Source: Cristatella mucedo
Taxonomy: Eukaryota; Bryozoa; Phylactolaemata; Cristatellidae
DNA: 64,000 nt
Reading direction: 5' to 3'
Assembly: GCA_009760855.2 (NCBI GenBank)
Contig: WPIO01000009.1
Span: forward strand, 3,937,001-4,001,000
How positions within the stretch are numbered: position 1 is the first letter of the stretch; each line of letters begins with the position of its first letter. The position numbers and the translations under genes were made by a program. Of this stretch, positions 21,810 to 51,542 are shown one piece after another. The notes under the pieces were generated by a model. It was not told the DNA's origin. It did no database searches and saw only the letters and a program-made list of their open reading frames with translations.

Positions 21810-23114
21810 GGACGGACGGACAGACAGACAGGTACATAGACTAAGAGACACACAGAGACGAAGTGACAACGAGTAAGACATTGTTACTGCGAGAAAAAGA
21901 GAAGAGTTACGACAATAATCTGAGTAAATGAAATGATGCCCCCATATGGAGTGCCACGAGGTTTTACCTATCGTTTTACCATAGGTCGTTGACATCTAGT
22001 TTGTGCTATTTTTAGATTTGCAAATGGCACGTCAGTTACGTAGCTGCAAGCTACCAGCCTCAAGTCTGTTAGCCCCCCAACTGCTGCTGCATTCGGTCAT
22101 TACTCAGAACTACTCTGTTTTAATTATTCACCTTCTCAGAAGCAGGCTGCAGATGCAGTCAAGAGCAGAGATGTTCTAGCATTATGTAAGTCTCAGTGGT
22201 GCTTTACCGTATCATCCTTGATCGCAAGAACTAGGCGAAGATCGAAATAAGAAATAGTTTTGCATCGGAACTATATATTCAATTAGGAGGCAAAATAATG
22301 TTCTACTCAATATCTTGGTTGGCAATGTTACATGATGACAAGTCTCGTCACAGTGCCCTAGAAACTCAAGCGTCACCTGCGAGTGTTACACTAGCACATG
22401 CCAACACAAGGTCACGGAACCCGTGATTCCGAATAACAACAGGCTACACAGTCGGACAGCTCAACCATCTATGTCCAGTGACGAAACTGGCGCCGGGCAA
22501 GCAGCGGTGCGTACGCTCTGGAGTCCGGGACTGCCGATTGCCTGCTACGGGGCAGGCCTTAACACTTTTAATGCTTGCCTTCCAATCGAAACTCTCGCAG
22601 AGCATGATGCGCCCGGAACGAAACATCTTGCCACGCTTGCCATACAGTGGGACCGCTTGCTTCTCGAGCAAGAGCAAGAGCAAGAGCAAGAGAAGGAGGA
22701 GGAAGAGGAGGAGCTGCTGCTGCCACTGTTACATGCAGCCACAGTCATGAGCTACGTCACGGCTAGGTGGACCCCGCCGGCAACGCCCTCCGGCAATGCG
22801 AGTCTGCCCAATCAGTCTTCTTTGCATCGCCGCAGTGTGCAGGTCCAATTACCTCTGCCTCTCACCAATGTCAGGCTCCGAGCGTTTTTGCGGCCAGAAT
22901 GAGCACCGAGCACGGGTGCTGCCACTGCCAGCGCACTGCACGCACCCAGGCAGGCAGGCAGCAGTCAGTGACCCTGCCCGCGGCCTCGGCGAGCGGCCTG
23001 CTCGATGCGGTGGCGGCAGCATGCGATAGTGGCAGTGCTGACACGAGCCAAACGGCAGCGGCGACGTGGCCGCAGAGCAGCAGCAGCAGCGCACACCGGT
23101 GGGACCGGTGGCAC
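21809..23114. other. Region below the Rab1 stop codon, probably 3' UTR/intergenic
   Basis: Contains a GAGCAA repeat (about 22669-22700) and GC-rich low-complexity DNA. Long plus-strand open frames overlap the Rab1 last exon and are antisense shadows. No canonical AATAAA on the minus strand was seen close to the stop. Confidence 0.4.
22669..22712. repeat. GAGCAA/GAGGAA short tandem repeat
   Basis: Four near-perfect AAGAGC hexamers followed by GGAGGAAGAG purine repeats. Confidence 0.85.
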
Positions 23115-30761
<7,647 letters not shown>

Positions 30762-31620
30762 TATAATTTGGCTTGAGTGTGGGCGGTCCGGAGCTGAGAC
30801 GCTCGATCGGCAGGTCCCTTAGACCTTGCACTTCCTGCTGCAATATGGCCACTATTAAGTGGTAGGGGGTGTGGTGACATTCCTTACGGCGGTGGATGAC
30901 GTATCAGCAAACGTGGCACACGTGGAAACTCCACCAAGCAGACAGGCCCACTTTCTTACGCTAGACGTAGCTTGAACAATTGCTGTTTACCCAATATAGC
31001 TACCGCTACCAGCGTACGGGCCCGTCGCCGTAACCTCTTAGGCTACCGGCGTTTGGGTACCGCCCACTTTCCCAAACATACTTGCGCAGACAAAACACTG
31101 AACTAGTACAGGAGTCACGCGAACTACTGAGAAATAGTGCAGGAACGCACTTAGTCGGACATTCACCAGAGCAGCTTCGGTGACTTCATGCGGTAATAAA
31201 AGGCCGCCCGCATTCGACAAAAACGAGTTACTGTTCAAACGGAAAGCGAAACCATGTGATGGAAATTGCCCGAGGAAATTATGTCGGATCCCGAGCATGA
31301 CTATGAAGGAGATAATTTGAATTTTAGTAATCCCGCATCAGTAGTAGCTTCAAGTACGTGAGCTTGGCCAAGAGATCGCAAATCGGCGTTGCGTACAGAG
31401 CGGCCAAGTTCAGGAAATCGTTTTCGGCCCCTAAAACTGCAGTCTTAGTACTTAAAATGTTAAATATATTAATAAATTAGGTTTTAAAAATCGTCAGGCA
31501 CTCTTCGGATTGACAAGTAAACCGGACATCCAAGTTACAAGGCAGGAAGCCAGCCGGGGCGGAAGAGGGCGCGTCTCACCACTGTGGTGTCACGTGACCC
31601 AGCATAGCGACGCTAAACAA
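30762..31620. promoter_or_regulatory. Shared intergenic region between head-to-head Rab1 and AK7
   Basis: 859 bp separate the two start codons. It contains E-box type CACGTG at about 30919-30924 (CACACGTGGAAAC) and 31592-31597 (TGTCACGTGACC). No TATA box is evident at an expected distance from either gene. It probably holds both promoters and 5' UTRs. Confidence 0.45.
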
Positions 31621-44958
<13,338 letters not shown>

Positions 44959-45639
44959 GGCTGCAGCGGCGGCGCCACGCTTTCCCAGCCGCCACAGCTG
45001 CCGCCAACGGCGGCAGCTGTGGCGGCCGCCGGCAAAAAGGCGGCTCCTGGAGCGTTGCTCGGTCGCGGTGGCCTCGCTGCCCTGAGCGCGGCCTGGGTCG
45101 CCACGCTACCCTGAGCGCAGCCTGGGTTCGCCTCGCGCTGAGCGCGGCCCGGGGTCGTCGCTTCGCTGCCCTGAGCGACGTTGGAGTGCCAACGGTTTCC
45201 TTGTAAATACACTACCGCTTTCTACTCGCCCGACTTTCGCTCGCGCTCGCTCGATTAAGCGGAGGCTCCGAAGACTGACCAATCTATAGAAGGCTCCGAG
45301 AATATCCGGTCTGCGGGCTTCCGGACTCGAAGTCAAGTCGAATTAAGTCAATTCGTGTCTACGCATCTGCAAGCGCCGGGGACGAATCTCACGATTAAGC
45401 GCATGAGGGCAGTGCAAACGCCTGAAGCGCACGCCAAGCAGCCATTTCAGCCAACTGAATGGCTGGAACTGTGGGCATGTGACCGGACAGAGGAAAAAAG
45501 GACAGAGTCTGGCTAGCGATGGCGGTGATGCTACTCGAGGCTGGGTAGCGGCTGCGCGCGACGTGGCATTGCGACCGTCTTCGCACGGTCCGCCATACCG
45601 AGGGGCGTCTCTTGTTGCCTCAGATTTCGGCGGGCGGGC
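44959..45639. other. AK7 3' UTR and intergenic DNA
   Basis: CpG-rich up to about 45180, then ordinary sequence. No canonical AATAAA was found near the stop. Imperfect repeats of CCTGAGCGCGGCCTGGG occur at 45080-45180. Confidence 0.5.
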
Positions 45640-45714
45640 TACAATAATAATATTATTAGCAATAGTAATAAGTTTAAATATAGCACCCGCAGAGAAAAAA
45701 AATATGTGTGCATA

Positions 45715-45717
<3 letters not shown>

Positions 45718-45772
<55 letters not shown>

Positions 45773-45916
45773 CTCTCCCTTCCTCCATCTTTCTTTCTCT
45801 CCCTCTCTCTCTCTCTCTCTTTCTCTCTCCCTCTCTCTCAATCTATCTCTCCTTCTCCCTATCTCTCTACCTCCCTCTTTCTCTCCCTCTACTTTTCTCT
45901 CTCTCTCTCTCTCTCT
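45718..45916. repeat. (CT)n and degenerate CTTT/CCCT repeat
   Basis: Two pure CT runs (45718-45762, 45898-45916) bridging imperfect pyrimidine repeats. Confidence 0.95.
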
Positions 45917-45994
45917 AGGTACTTTACTTACGCTGTAAAGGAAGCATTTACGTATCGTTAATGAGATAAATGCATAGCGCCAATACGCTTCAAA

Positions 45995-46135
45995 TATAAA
46001 TATGATTCATTTGCATAGCGTCCTAAGCGAACTGAATCTGTGTCCAGCCGCTTTATATATGCCGAAGGGTCGAGCCCACAAACTCGGTCGTAAAGGCGAG
46101 CACCTTAACCGCTGGGCCAAACCAGGGCGGCGCTT
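45995..46135 (-). mobile_element. tRNA-derived SINE, family 1, minus strand
   Basis: Complement has TTTGGCCCAGCGGTTAAGGT, CGACCGAGTTTGTGGGCTCG and a 3' end CAGATTCAGTTCGCTTAGGA. Confidence 0.87.
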
Positions 46136-46230
46136 AAGTATACAGAGAACGATTCACAGGAACCCTAAAGTAAATGCTGCGAAGAAAAGATGGGTGTTTA
46201 GCTTCTATTTAAACGTCAAATCAGAGAGTG

Positions 46231-46236
46231 TCGTGA
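46231..46236. repeat. Target site duplication TCGTGA, left
   Basis: Matches 61237-61242. In uninterrupted LINE A copies the DNA reads GTCGTGACG here, so one copy of the hexamer is original and one was made by insertion. Confidence 0.8.
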
Positions 46237-46469
46237 TAAACGTGTCTTTAACCCGATGATGGCGGAACCTCAAATCGGCTTAGACTGGTTCTTAATATGG
46301 CTCCGCTCGCGCTTCGCCATGTTAAAAACCAGTTTAAACGGGTATTTGAGGAACCTCCATTATCGGGTAAAATATAAGTTTTTATAAAATTAGCATATTA
46401 CAAGGTGCTGCAGCAGAAAGTAGAGATTTGATTACGAAACAATATGAGCTTCAGCAGTAGACAGGTGAA
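46237..46469 (+). repeat. Polinton left terminal inverted repeat
   Basis: Aligns with the complement of 60988-61236. Shared blocks include TTAGACTGGTTCTTAA, GCGCTTCGCCA, CAGTTTAAAC.GGTATTTGAG and GCAGCAGAAAGTAGA.ATTTG. Weaker similarity continues to about 46560. The two copies have diverged considerably. Confidence 0.9.
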
Positions 46470-46980
46470 ATCATTTCTTAGTATGAAAGGGTCATACGAA
46501 GAAAAGGATACTATAAGAGCTGATGAGCAATACAAGGAATATGCTAACAAGATTAGAGACATTGTTCATACGAAAATTGGTATACAACCAAAGTATCATT
46601 CTTCTAAGAAAGAACTGAGTAAACTTATATAATTTCACTGAATGAGGAAGCTCTTAATCCAGCTAATACAACAGGAGAGTATTATAGGTGAGGGGATGAG
46701 AAGTATTGTGGATATATAAATAGGATTCTTATCACTATTAAGCATAAGACTGGAAGTTGAGAAGACTATCAGCATAAAGCTATAGCATTAGATGATTCGT
46801 TGAAGCTTAAATGTGAGAATAATCCTTAACGAGATATAGATGAGTATTCTTGGAAGGATAATGAAGCGTATCTAGATAATATCAAGAGGATTAAAACTAC
46901 AATTGAAGTGAATACAAGAACAAAGATTGCATATCCTTCAACGTTTGAATGAGATACTTGCAAAGTTAAGGGGTAATAGC
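46444..46980 (+). pseudogene. Polinton terminal reading frame, product unknown
   Basis: An ATG at 46444 opens 62 codons (SFSSRQVKSFLSMKGSYEEK at the start), stops at 46630-46632, and a neighbouring frame stays largely readable with three or four stops until about 46980 (NEEALNPANTTGEYY, WKDNEAYLDNIKRIKTTIEV). The N-terminal part lies in the terminal repeat, and a broken second version of it exists at the other end. Not recognised. Confidence 0.5.
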
Positions 46981-47128
46981 TTACCTAGAGTTACGGATTG
47001 TAATGAGTGGGTATTTTCGAGTGAAGATGGTTACAGAGTTCATGCGTATCTTAATCTCCTACTTAGTTCATTGAGTATCGCTTATGAGGGTAATTTATTA
47101 TGTGGTGTTAATATGACTTAATTAGGGA

Positions 47129-47470
47129 ATAATAATAATAATGACACACTTGATAAAGCGCCCTCAGAGAACTTAATCTCTCTAGGCGCTTTACATTTAC
47201 TGAAAAGGAAACACGATGGAATGATTAGTAACAGAATGCTCAATAAACAACAAGAATAACATGGCTAGGGGTGACATGCACAGCGTCAGCATGCAAGTGT
47301 GGTTAGTGGCAGCATGCACAGTGTCAGCACGCATAAGCACATAAAGGACGAATCAGAGGGACCCAGTAAATGCTGTGCTGAATAAGCGCGTTTTTAATTT
47401 CTTTTTAAATGTTGTCAAGTCAGGGGACGTCTTGGCGAAAGTTAGGAGTGAGTTCCAGACTTCTGTTATA
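47129..47470 (-). mobile_element. LINE A 3' end inside the Polinton, minus strand
   Basis: Complement of ATTATTATTATT tail, CTTTATCAAGTGTGTCATT, GAGATTAAGTTCTCTGAGGG, CATGC repeats and RT end. Confidence 0.92.
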
Positions 47471-48139
47471 AAGGAAAACTCAAAAGTATTGTTCAAGTGA
47501 GAAAATTATTGCTTTATGTGATGAAACGCGCCTTACGTAGCTTACTTTACTAGAGAGAGGATTGGGGTGAGAGTCTTTACAAGCTAAAGATATTACATCA
47601 TTGTTTGTTTTCTATAAAACCTTTAACAATTTTACAGAAATATTCACTTATTTCTTCAAATGCTTGAATGGGATGGGAGGAACAATTAACTCATTTAACA
47701 ATGGTATCTAATTCTGTCCGTCCATCGGCAGTCCTTCAATTTAACCTATTATAGGTAAGGTAATTAGAACTGAGAGGTTTGAGCTTCATTTATGAGTTGG
47801 CCTTTCGCATGATTACAGAGGTAGATATTGTAGGCATGAAGATGATGACTTTTAATCCCTTTTAGCTCTCTCTTTTTTTACATAGAAAATGAATAGAGAT
47901 AAAGCTATTCAAGATGAAATCAAGCATGTAAGGAGAAATTTTGATTACTCAACACCTATCCGAGGTAATCTCTTACCTTGCATTATGGTTTAGGATTATC
48001 TTGAAAACATCCTCAACATTATGACAACCATTAAACTATTACCAAACTCCCAACACGATCACTTAATAGTTGTAAACGGTTGTTGCTACGAAGTGAATTC
48101 ACCTGATACACAGACAGAAACTACCATTTTGAGTCTACT
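47471..48139 (+). pseudogene. Polinton DNA with broken frames, unidentified
   Basis: AT-rich with short readable pieces, e.g. MNRDKAIQDEIKHVRRNFDY at about 47888-47950. Too damaged to name. Confidence 0.3.
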
Positions 48140-48334
48140 ACTGATTACATTCTAACAGCTGATCAATATTTGTCTAGATTGCCAGACTTGCTTTCCACCA
48201 AGTATTGTAATTTTATTCGTAACATGGAGTTAAAACCACTTTTCAGTTACACCGGTGAAGTTTCTTCTCTTGCTTTACATTTTTCTATCGATTCATTTTT
48301 ATTTAGCAGTGAAGAATATGATGAGTTCCTATAA
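48140..48334 (+). pseudogene. Polinton frame overlapping the membrane protein gene
   Basis: A readable 64-codon stretch (TDYILTADQYLSRLPDLLST to FSSEEYDEFL) ends at TAA 48332-48334, 17 bp inside the next gene, which begins with ATG at 48318 in another frame. Compact overlapping genes fit a virus-like element. Product unknown. Confidence 0.5.
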
Positions 48335-48752
48335 GAAGAAGATACCTAACCTAAGAGACGAGTTTTCTAAGAAAAAGTATGCCTACCTTACAGCTGAAAG
48401 CGATAGGATTAGATCTTTTTTGAAGAAGGTAACGGTAGCTTTATACATATTTCAATTCTTAATAATCCTTACGGGTGTTCTTACCGCGATGATCAGTTCT
48501 TACATAAACGAACTCAATAAAATTCGTCAAGATTCCATAGTTTCAGCTGGTGTAGGTTCTGTAATACGTTCAGCTAATAGCGTCATTTCACAAATTGAGA
48601 AAAGAAAACACTCCTAACTAGTTTTCAACGATAAGTTACTAGAAAAGGTGATCAACACGTTATCTAATGACGAGGTTACTCAAGATGAGTTGCAGGAAAT
48701 AATCATTGATGGAATGAACTCTGCAAGACTAACCATGGTTGAGAACGTTTAA
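48318..48752 (+). pseudogene. Polinton membrane protein remnant
   Basis: Starts at ATGATGAGT and runs 99 codons to TAA at 48615-48617. The same frame then continues without interruption for 44 more codons to TAA at 48750-48752, so a single nonsense change may have split a protein of about 144 residues. It has one strong hydrophobic segment (TVALYIFQFLIILTGVLTAM, residues about 38-57) between lysine-rich and polar stretches predicted to be helical. This resembles small membrane proteins of Polintons in layout only; I cannot assign a named family. Confidence 0.55.
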
Positions 48753-48849
48753 CTCTTCTCTTACAAATCTTCTCTTAACGTTATTTATCCAATATCTAAT
48801 TGTTGACCTCGCATAAACATCATCCTGCCTGTTGTGTGAACCGTCAACG

Positions 48850-49618
48850 AATATTTTGCACAATATATAGCTCTTCTTCTTTTCTTTTCGCTTTCACCCT
48901 CTCCGTCTTCTAAAAAGTATCCAACAGTAATTTCTAATTCTGAAAGATTCTCACCTTTGTATTCTGGTTTATTTATCTTTACGTTTTTATTTTTTTATTG
49001 TTTCTACCGGTTTCTTACCAATTATCGCAGTTTCGCTATTGTTCAAATAATCTATTACTTTCGGAGAGTTCTTAACTCACTTTCTATTTTTTCACCATTT
49101 CCTGCTTTCAGCTCTTTTTCATACTGATACACGAATTTTTTCGCAGCAACATTTCTGTTCATTTTCTCAACCATCGCAGCATTATTATTAGTTACCGCTT
49201 CTACAATTATCACATTATGTTTTTCTATTTCATTGTTAAATTCTCATTTTAATTCTGATTCAGGATCCACAGTTATTACCTTTAGTCACTTGAGTTTACT
49301 TTTTCAGTAGATGCTTCTAATAGTTTTACTCGTATCTCTAGCAGTCTTTGTCTTTAATGGTCTAGCATCTTCATATCTGCTCGTAACATCAATAACGCAT
49401 AAGACATACTTATAACCTTTGTAATTGGGTAAGTAGAGTATATCAGCTTGATAGTAATCGTTTGGTATGGTGACATAAAAGAAGCCGCTAGAAATGTTTC
49501 TAGGTCTACCGTTAAATACTTGACCAATAGCAGCATTCTCATCATATCCTCCATCTTTTTTTCATTCATTTAGTGCTTTGAAAGACATTTCTTCTATTTA
49601 ATATGTAGCTTTGATTTG
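48850..49618 (-). pseudogene. Polinton integrase (retroviral-type, DDE)
   Basis: The minus-strand frame, with stops and at least one shift, contains AAIGQVFNGRPRN, YQADILYLPNYKGYKYVLCV with the first catalytic Asp, VIDVTSRYEDARPLKTKTA, a degenerate second-Asp segment (ITVDPESEL..EFNNEI) and the Glu-containing AMVEKMNRNV. A C-terminal basic stretch of chromo-like linker type (EKKRRAI) follows at about 48900. This is the c-integrase fold used by Polintons, which inserts the element and makes 6-bp duplications. Stops at least at about 49307, 49290, 49247 and 49080 show it is dead. Confidence 0.88.
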
Positions 49619-49679
49619 AAATTCATGTAAAGTAGAGGTAAAGTCTCCTAACGTTTAAGATATATTTAAAGCTAAAAAA

Positions 49680-50084
49680 TTATAATTAATTTGTATCAAT
49701 TGTAAACCTCCAATCATAGGACGTTACAAGTTTATGTCTTCTTACTGTGATAGGGATGAGAACAAAACTGACTTTACAAGCGATGCTAAAGTGTGCATGA
49801 AGTATTAAAAATTGGTTTGCAAGACTTATTCGAAAACGTCTCATATATTTTAAAGGTAAAAAAGAATGCGAACTATGCATTCATTGGTTGGGGGATGTAC
49901 ACCAATCAAATCTAGAAAAATATTCTTAAATTACTGCGAATGTACTTTATTCATTAAACATACATGTTCAGATCTATTTTACAGGATAGTTGAAGCGATG
50001 ATCATGATATTTCATACCACTAGGTATACATGAAATATCACACAGTTTCGAGTGGTATCATTTCTAATATTTAACCTATTATAC
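49680..50084. other. Polinton DNA, nothing recognised
   Basis: AT-rich with no readable conserved frame. Confidence 0.4.
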
Positions 50085-50262
50085 TCATGTAACTCTGTAG
50101 GAGATTAGGAGACTGACATTTGTGCTTCCAGTACCACTAATAACTTTAAATCCAAATGGAGTTCTAGTAAACGCGGCTTGGTATCCCGACACTCCATTAA
50201 CATTCATTATTCCGATATCGCCTGCTGGTAACGCAATATTCAAGTTTTGAGATAGAATTACG
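50085..50262 (-). pseudogene. Polinton frame remnant, possible structural protein C-terminus
   Basis: Minus strand, readable without a stop for about 55 codons: NLNIALPAGDIGIMNVNGVS, AFTRTPFGFKVISGTGSTNV, then LLISYRVT and a stop. The Gly/Thr/Val-rich beta-like composition would suit a capsid-type protein, but this is inference only. Confidence 0.4.
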
Positions 50263-50449
50263 CACTATAACCTCCAACCAAATGTAAAAAAAAACAATTA
50301 TTATAGGAGGTTTATTATTAGTAGTTCAAATGTAGCTGGTAGAGAAATTCAAGTGGCTTTCATTCAATTTTGGCTTCTATTTCTAACACGTATAATCGTA
50401 GCAAGCATTGCGCTTCATATTGCGGAAGTATCTCATCTTCAATCAAGCG

Positions 50450-50457
50450 TCTAGACG
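50450..50457. repeat. 8-bp target duplication GTCTAGAC, left
   Basis: Identical to 50624-50631; 8 bp is the hAT signature. Confidence 0.9.
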
Positions 50458-50623
50458 AGCAATTCTCAACCTGTAAGTCGCGACCATTTCACAGAAGTCG
50501 CCTAAGACCATCGGAAAATACGCATTTCCACATTTCGTACACAATAATTTTATGGCTGGGGGTCACCACAACATGAGGAACTGTATTAAAGGGTCGCGGC
50601 ATTAGAAAGATTGAGAACCACTG
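50458..50623 (+). mobile_element. SPIN-like hAT MITE, 166 bp, complete
   Basis: Left end GAGCAATTCTCAACCTG and right end GATTGAGAACCACTG are imperfect inverted repeats. Internal sequence includes TCGCCTAAGACCATCGGAAA, ATAATTTTATGGCTGGGGGT, CACCACAACATGAGGAACTG and TATTAAAGGGTCGCGGCATT, which I recognise as very close to the ends of SPIN (SPACE INVADERS) non-autonomous hAT elements. Flanked by perfect 8-bp duplications. The central part ACGCATTTCCACATTTCGTA differs from vertebrate SPIN as I remember it and is shared with 13858-14000. Confidence 0.9.
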
Positions 50624-51009
50624 GTCTAGACCATAAGAATTTTATTTCTACAGGTTTCTTACAGTCTCCATCATGAATCATGCCATCAGGACCATAACAA
50701 TACCACTAATCTTCAGAGAAGCAATAATTAGCGTTAGTTACGATACTTTTGAATTTCATTTTTACTAACTGTGCAATCTTTGGTTCAAATATTTTCCAAA
50801 AAGTAATGGTGCTCTTAATTCTAGAATTTGATTGCTTATATATTTCTCAATTTTTCTGCATATCATTTCTTGAATCCTTTTTGTCAACTTTCACATTTCC
50901 AAAGATTACGTCGTTACCTGATATCGAATATACTTCGAATACATCATTTTAAATCTCATAAACTCTAAACACTCATCCCTACCTTACTCTATTTATCTAT
51001 AATACAAAG

Positions 51010-51374
51010 TGGTTTAAATTAATCGATGGGAATTTGAACTTCGGGTGGTTTCAATGGTCAGAATGCAGCACCGTTACCATTAACGATGAGATCGAGTTCC
51101 GTTTCAGAGATCATGATGTCAACTTTATATCCGTTAGCAGTTAGATTAGTCGTGTACTTGACAGTGACATCTAGGACGTCAGTACTCCTAGGCGATTGCT
51201 CGTTGAATCTAAGATCGATAAACTGGACTGAGTGTAGCGCAACATTATCAGGAAGATGGATTCAGTTCCATCTACGTTTTTGGGCACACCTAAGAACTGT
51301 TTCCTAAACTGAGTAAAATCGATGTAAATTATAGCGCATTGAGCTTGTGAGAAGTTGTTTAAACGCATTAATTC
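51010..51374 (-). pseudogene. Polinton frame remnant, unidentified
   Basis: From about 51368 the minus strand reads MRLNNFSQAQCAIIYIDFTQ, shifts frame, and continues as LDVTVKYTTNLTANGYKVDI, MISETELDLIVNGNGAAF and a stop. Beta-rich, protein-like; may belong to a capsid gene. Cut off on one side by the LINE B insertion. Confidence 0.45.
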
Positions 51375-51542
51375 TGGGTATCGGCTTCTGTGGTTATTTT
51401 CAGATTATGGCACTGTCATTGGATTAATGGCTGTTGCGATTTATGACAGTTGCATATAAGTAACGGGCGGCAAAGGCCCTGGAGTCAGTTCGAGGATGTC
51501 GGGTGCGCAATCGTGTACTGGCCCGCTGCGGCGTCTGTGTGA

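Larger units (their letters stand above)
45640..46236 (-). mobile_element. LINE A copy, left part, split by SINE and Polinton
   Basis: Complement of the LINE A tail (AATAATAATATTATTAG..TAGCACCC) with a CT expansion in place of the CTCTTTCTAGG motif, then the 3' UTR, a family-1 SINE, and RT-end sequence GTCAAATCAGAGAGTGTCGTGA stopping exactly at the Polinton. The same LINE resumes at 61237. Confidence 0.75.

Noticed and set aside
51171-51368. Intact small gene
   Set aside because: The frame shifts into another readable frame downstream; it is a piece of a broken Polinton gene.
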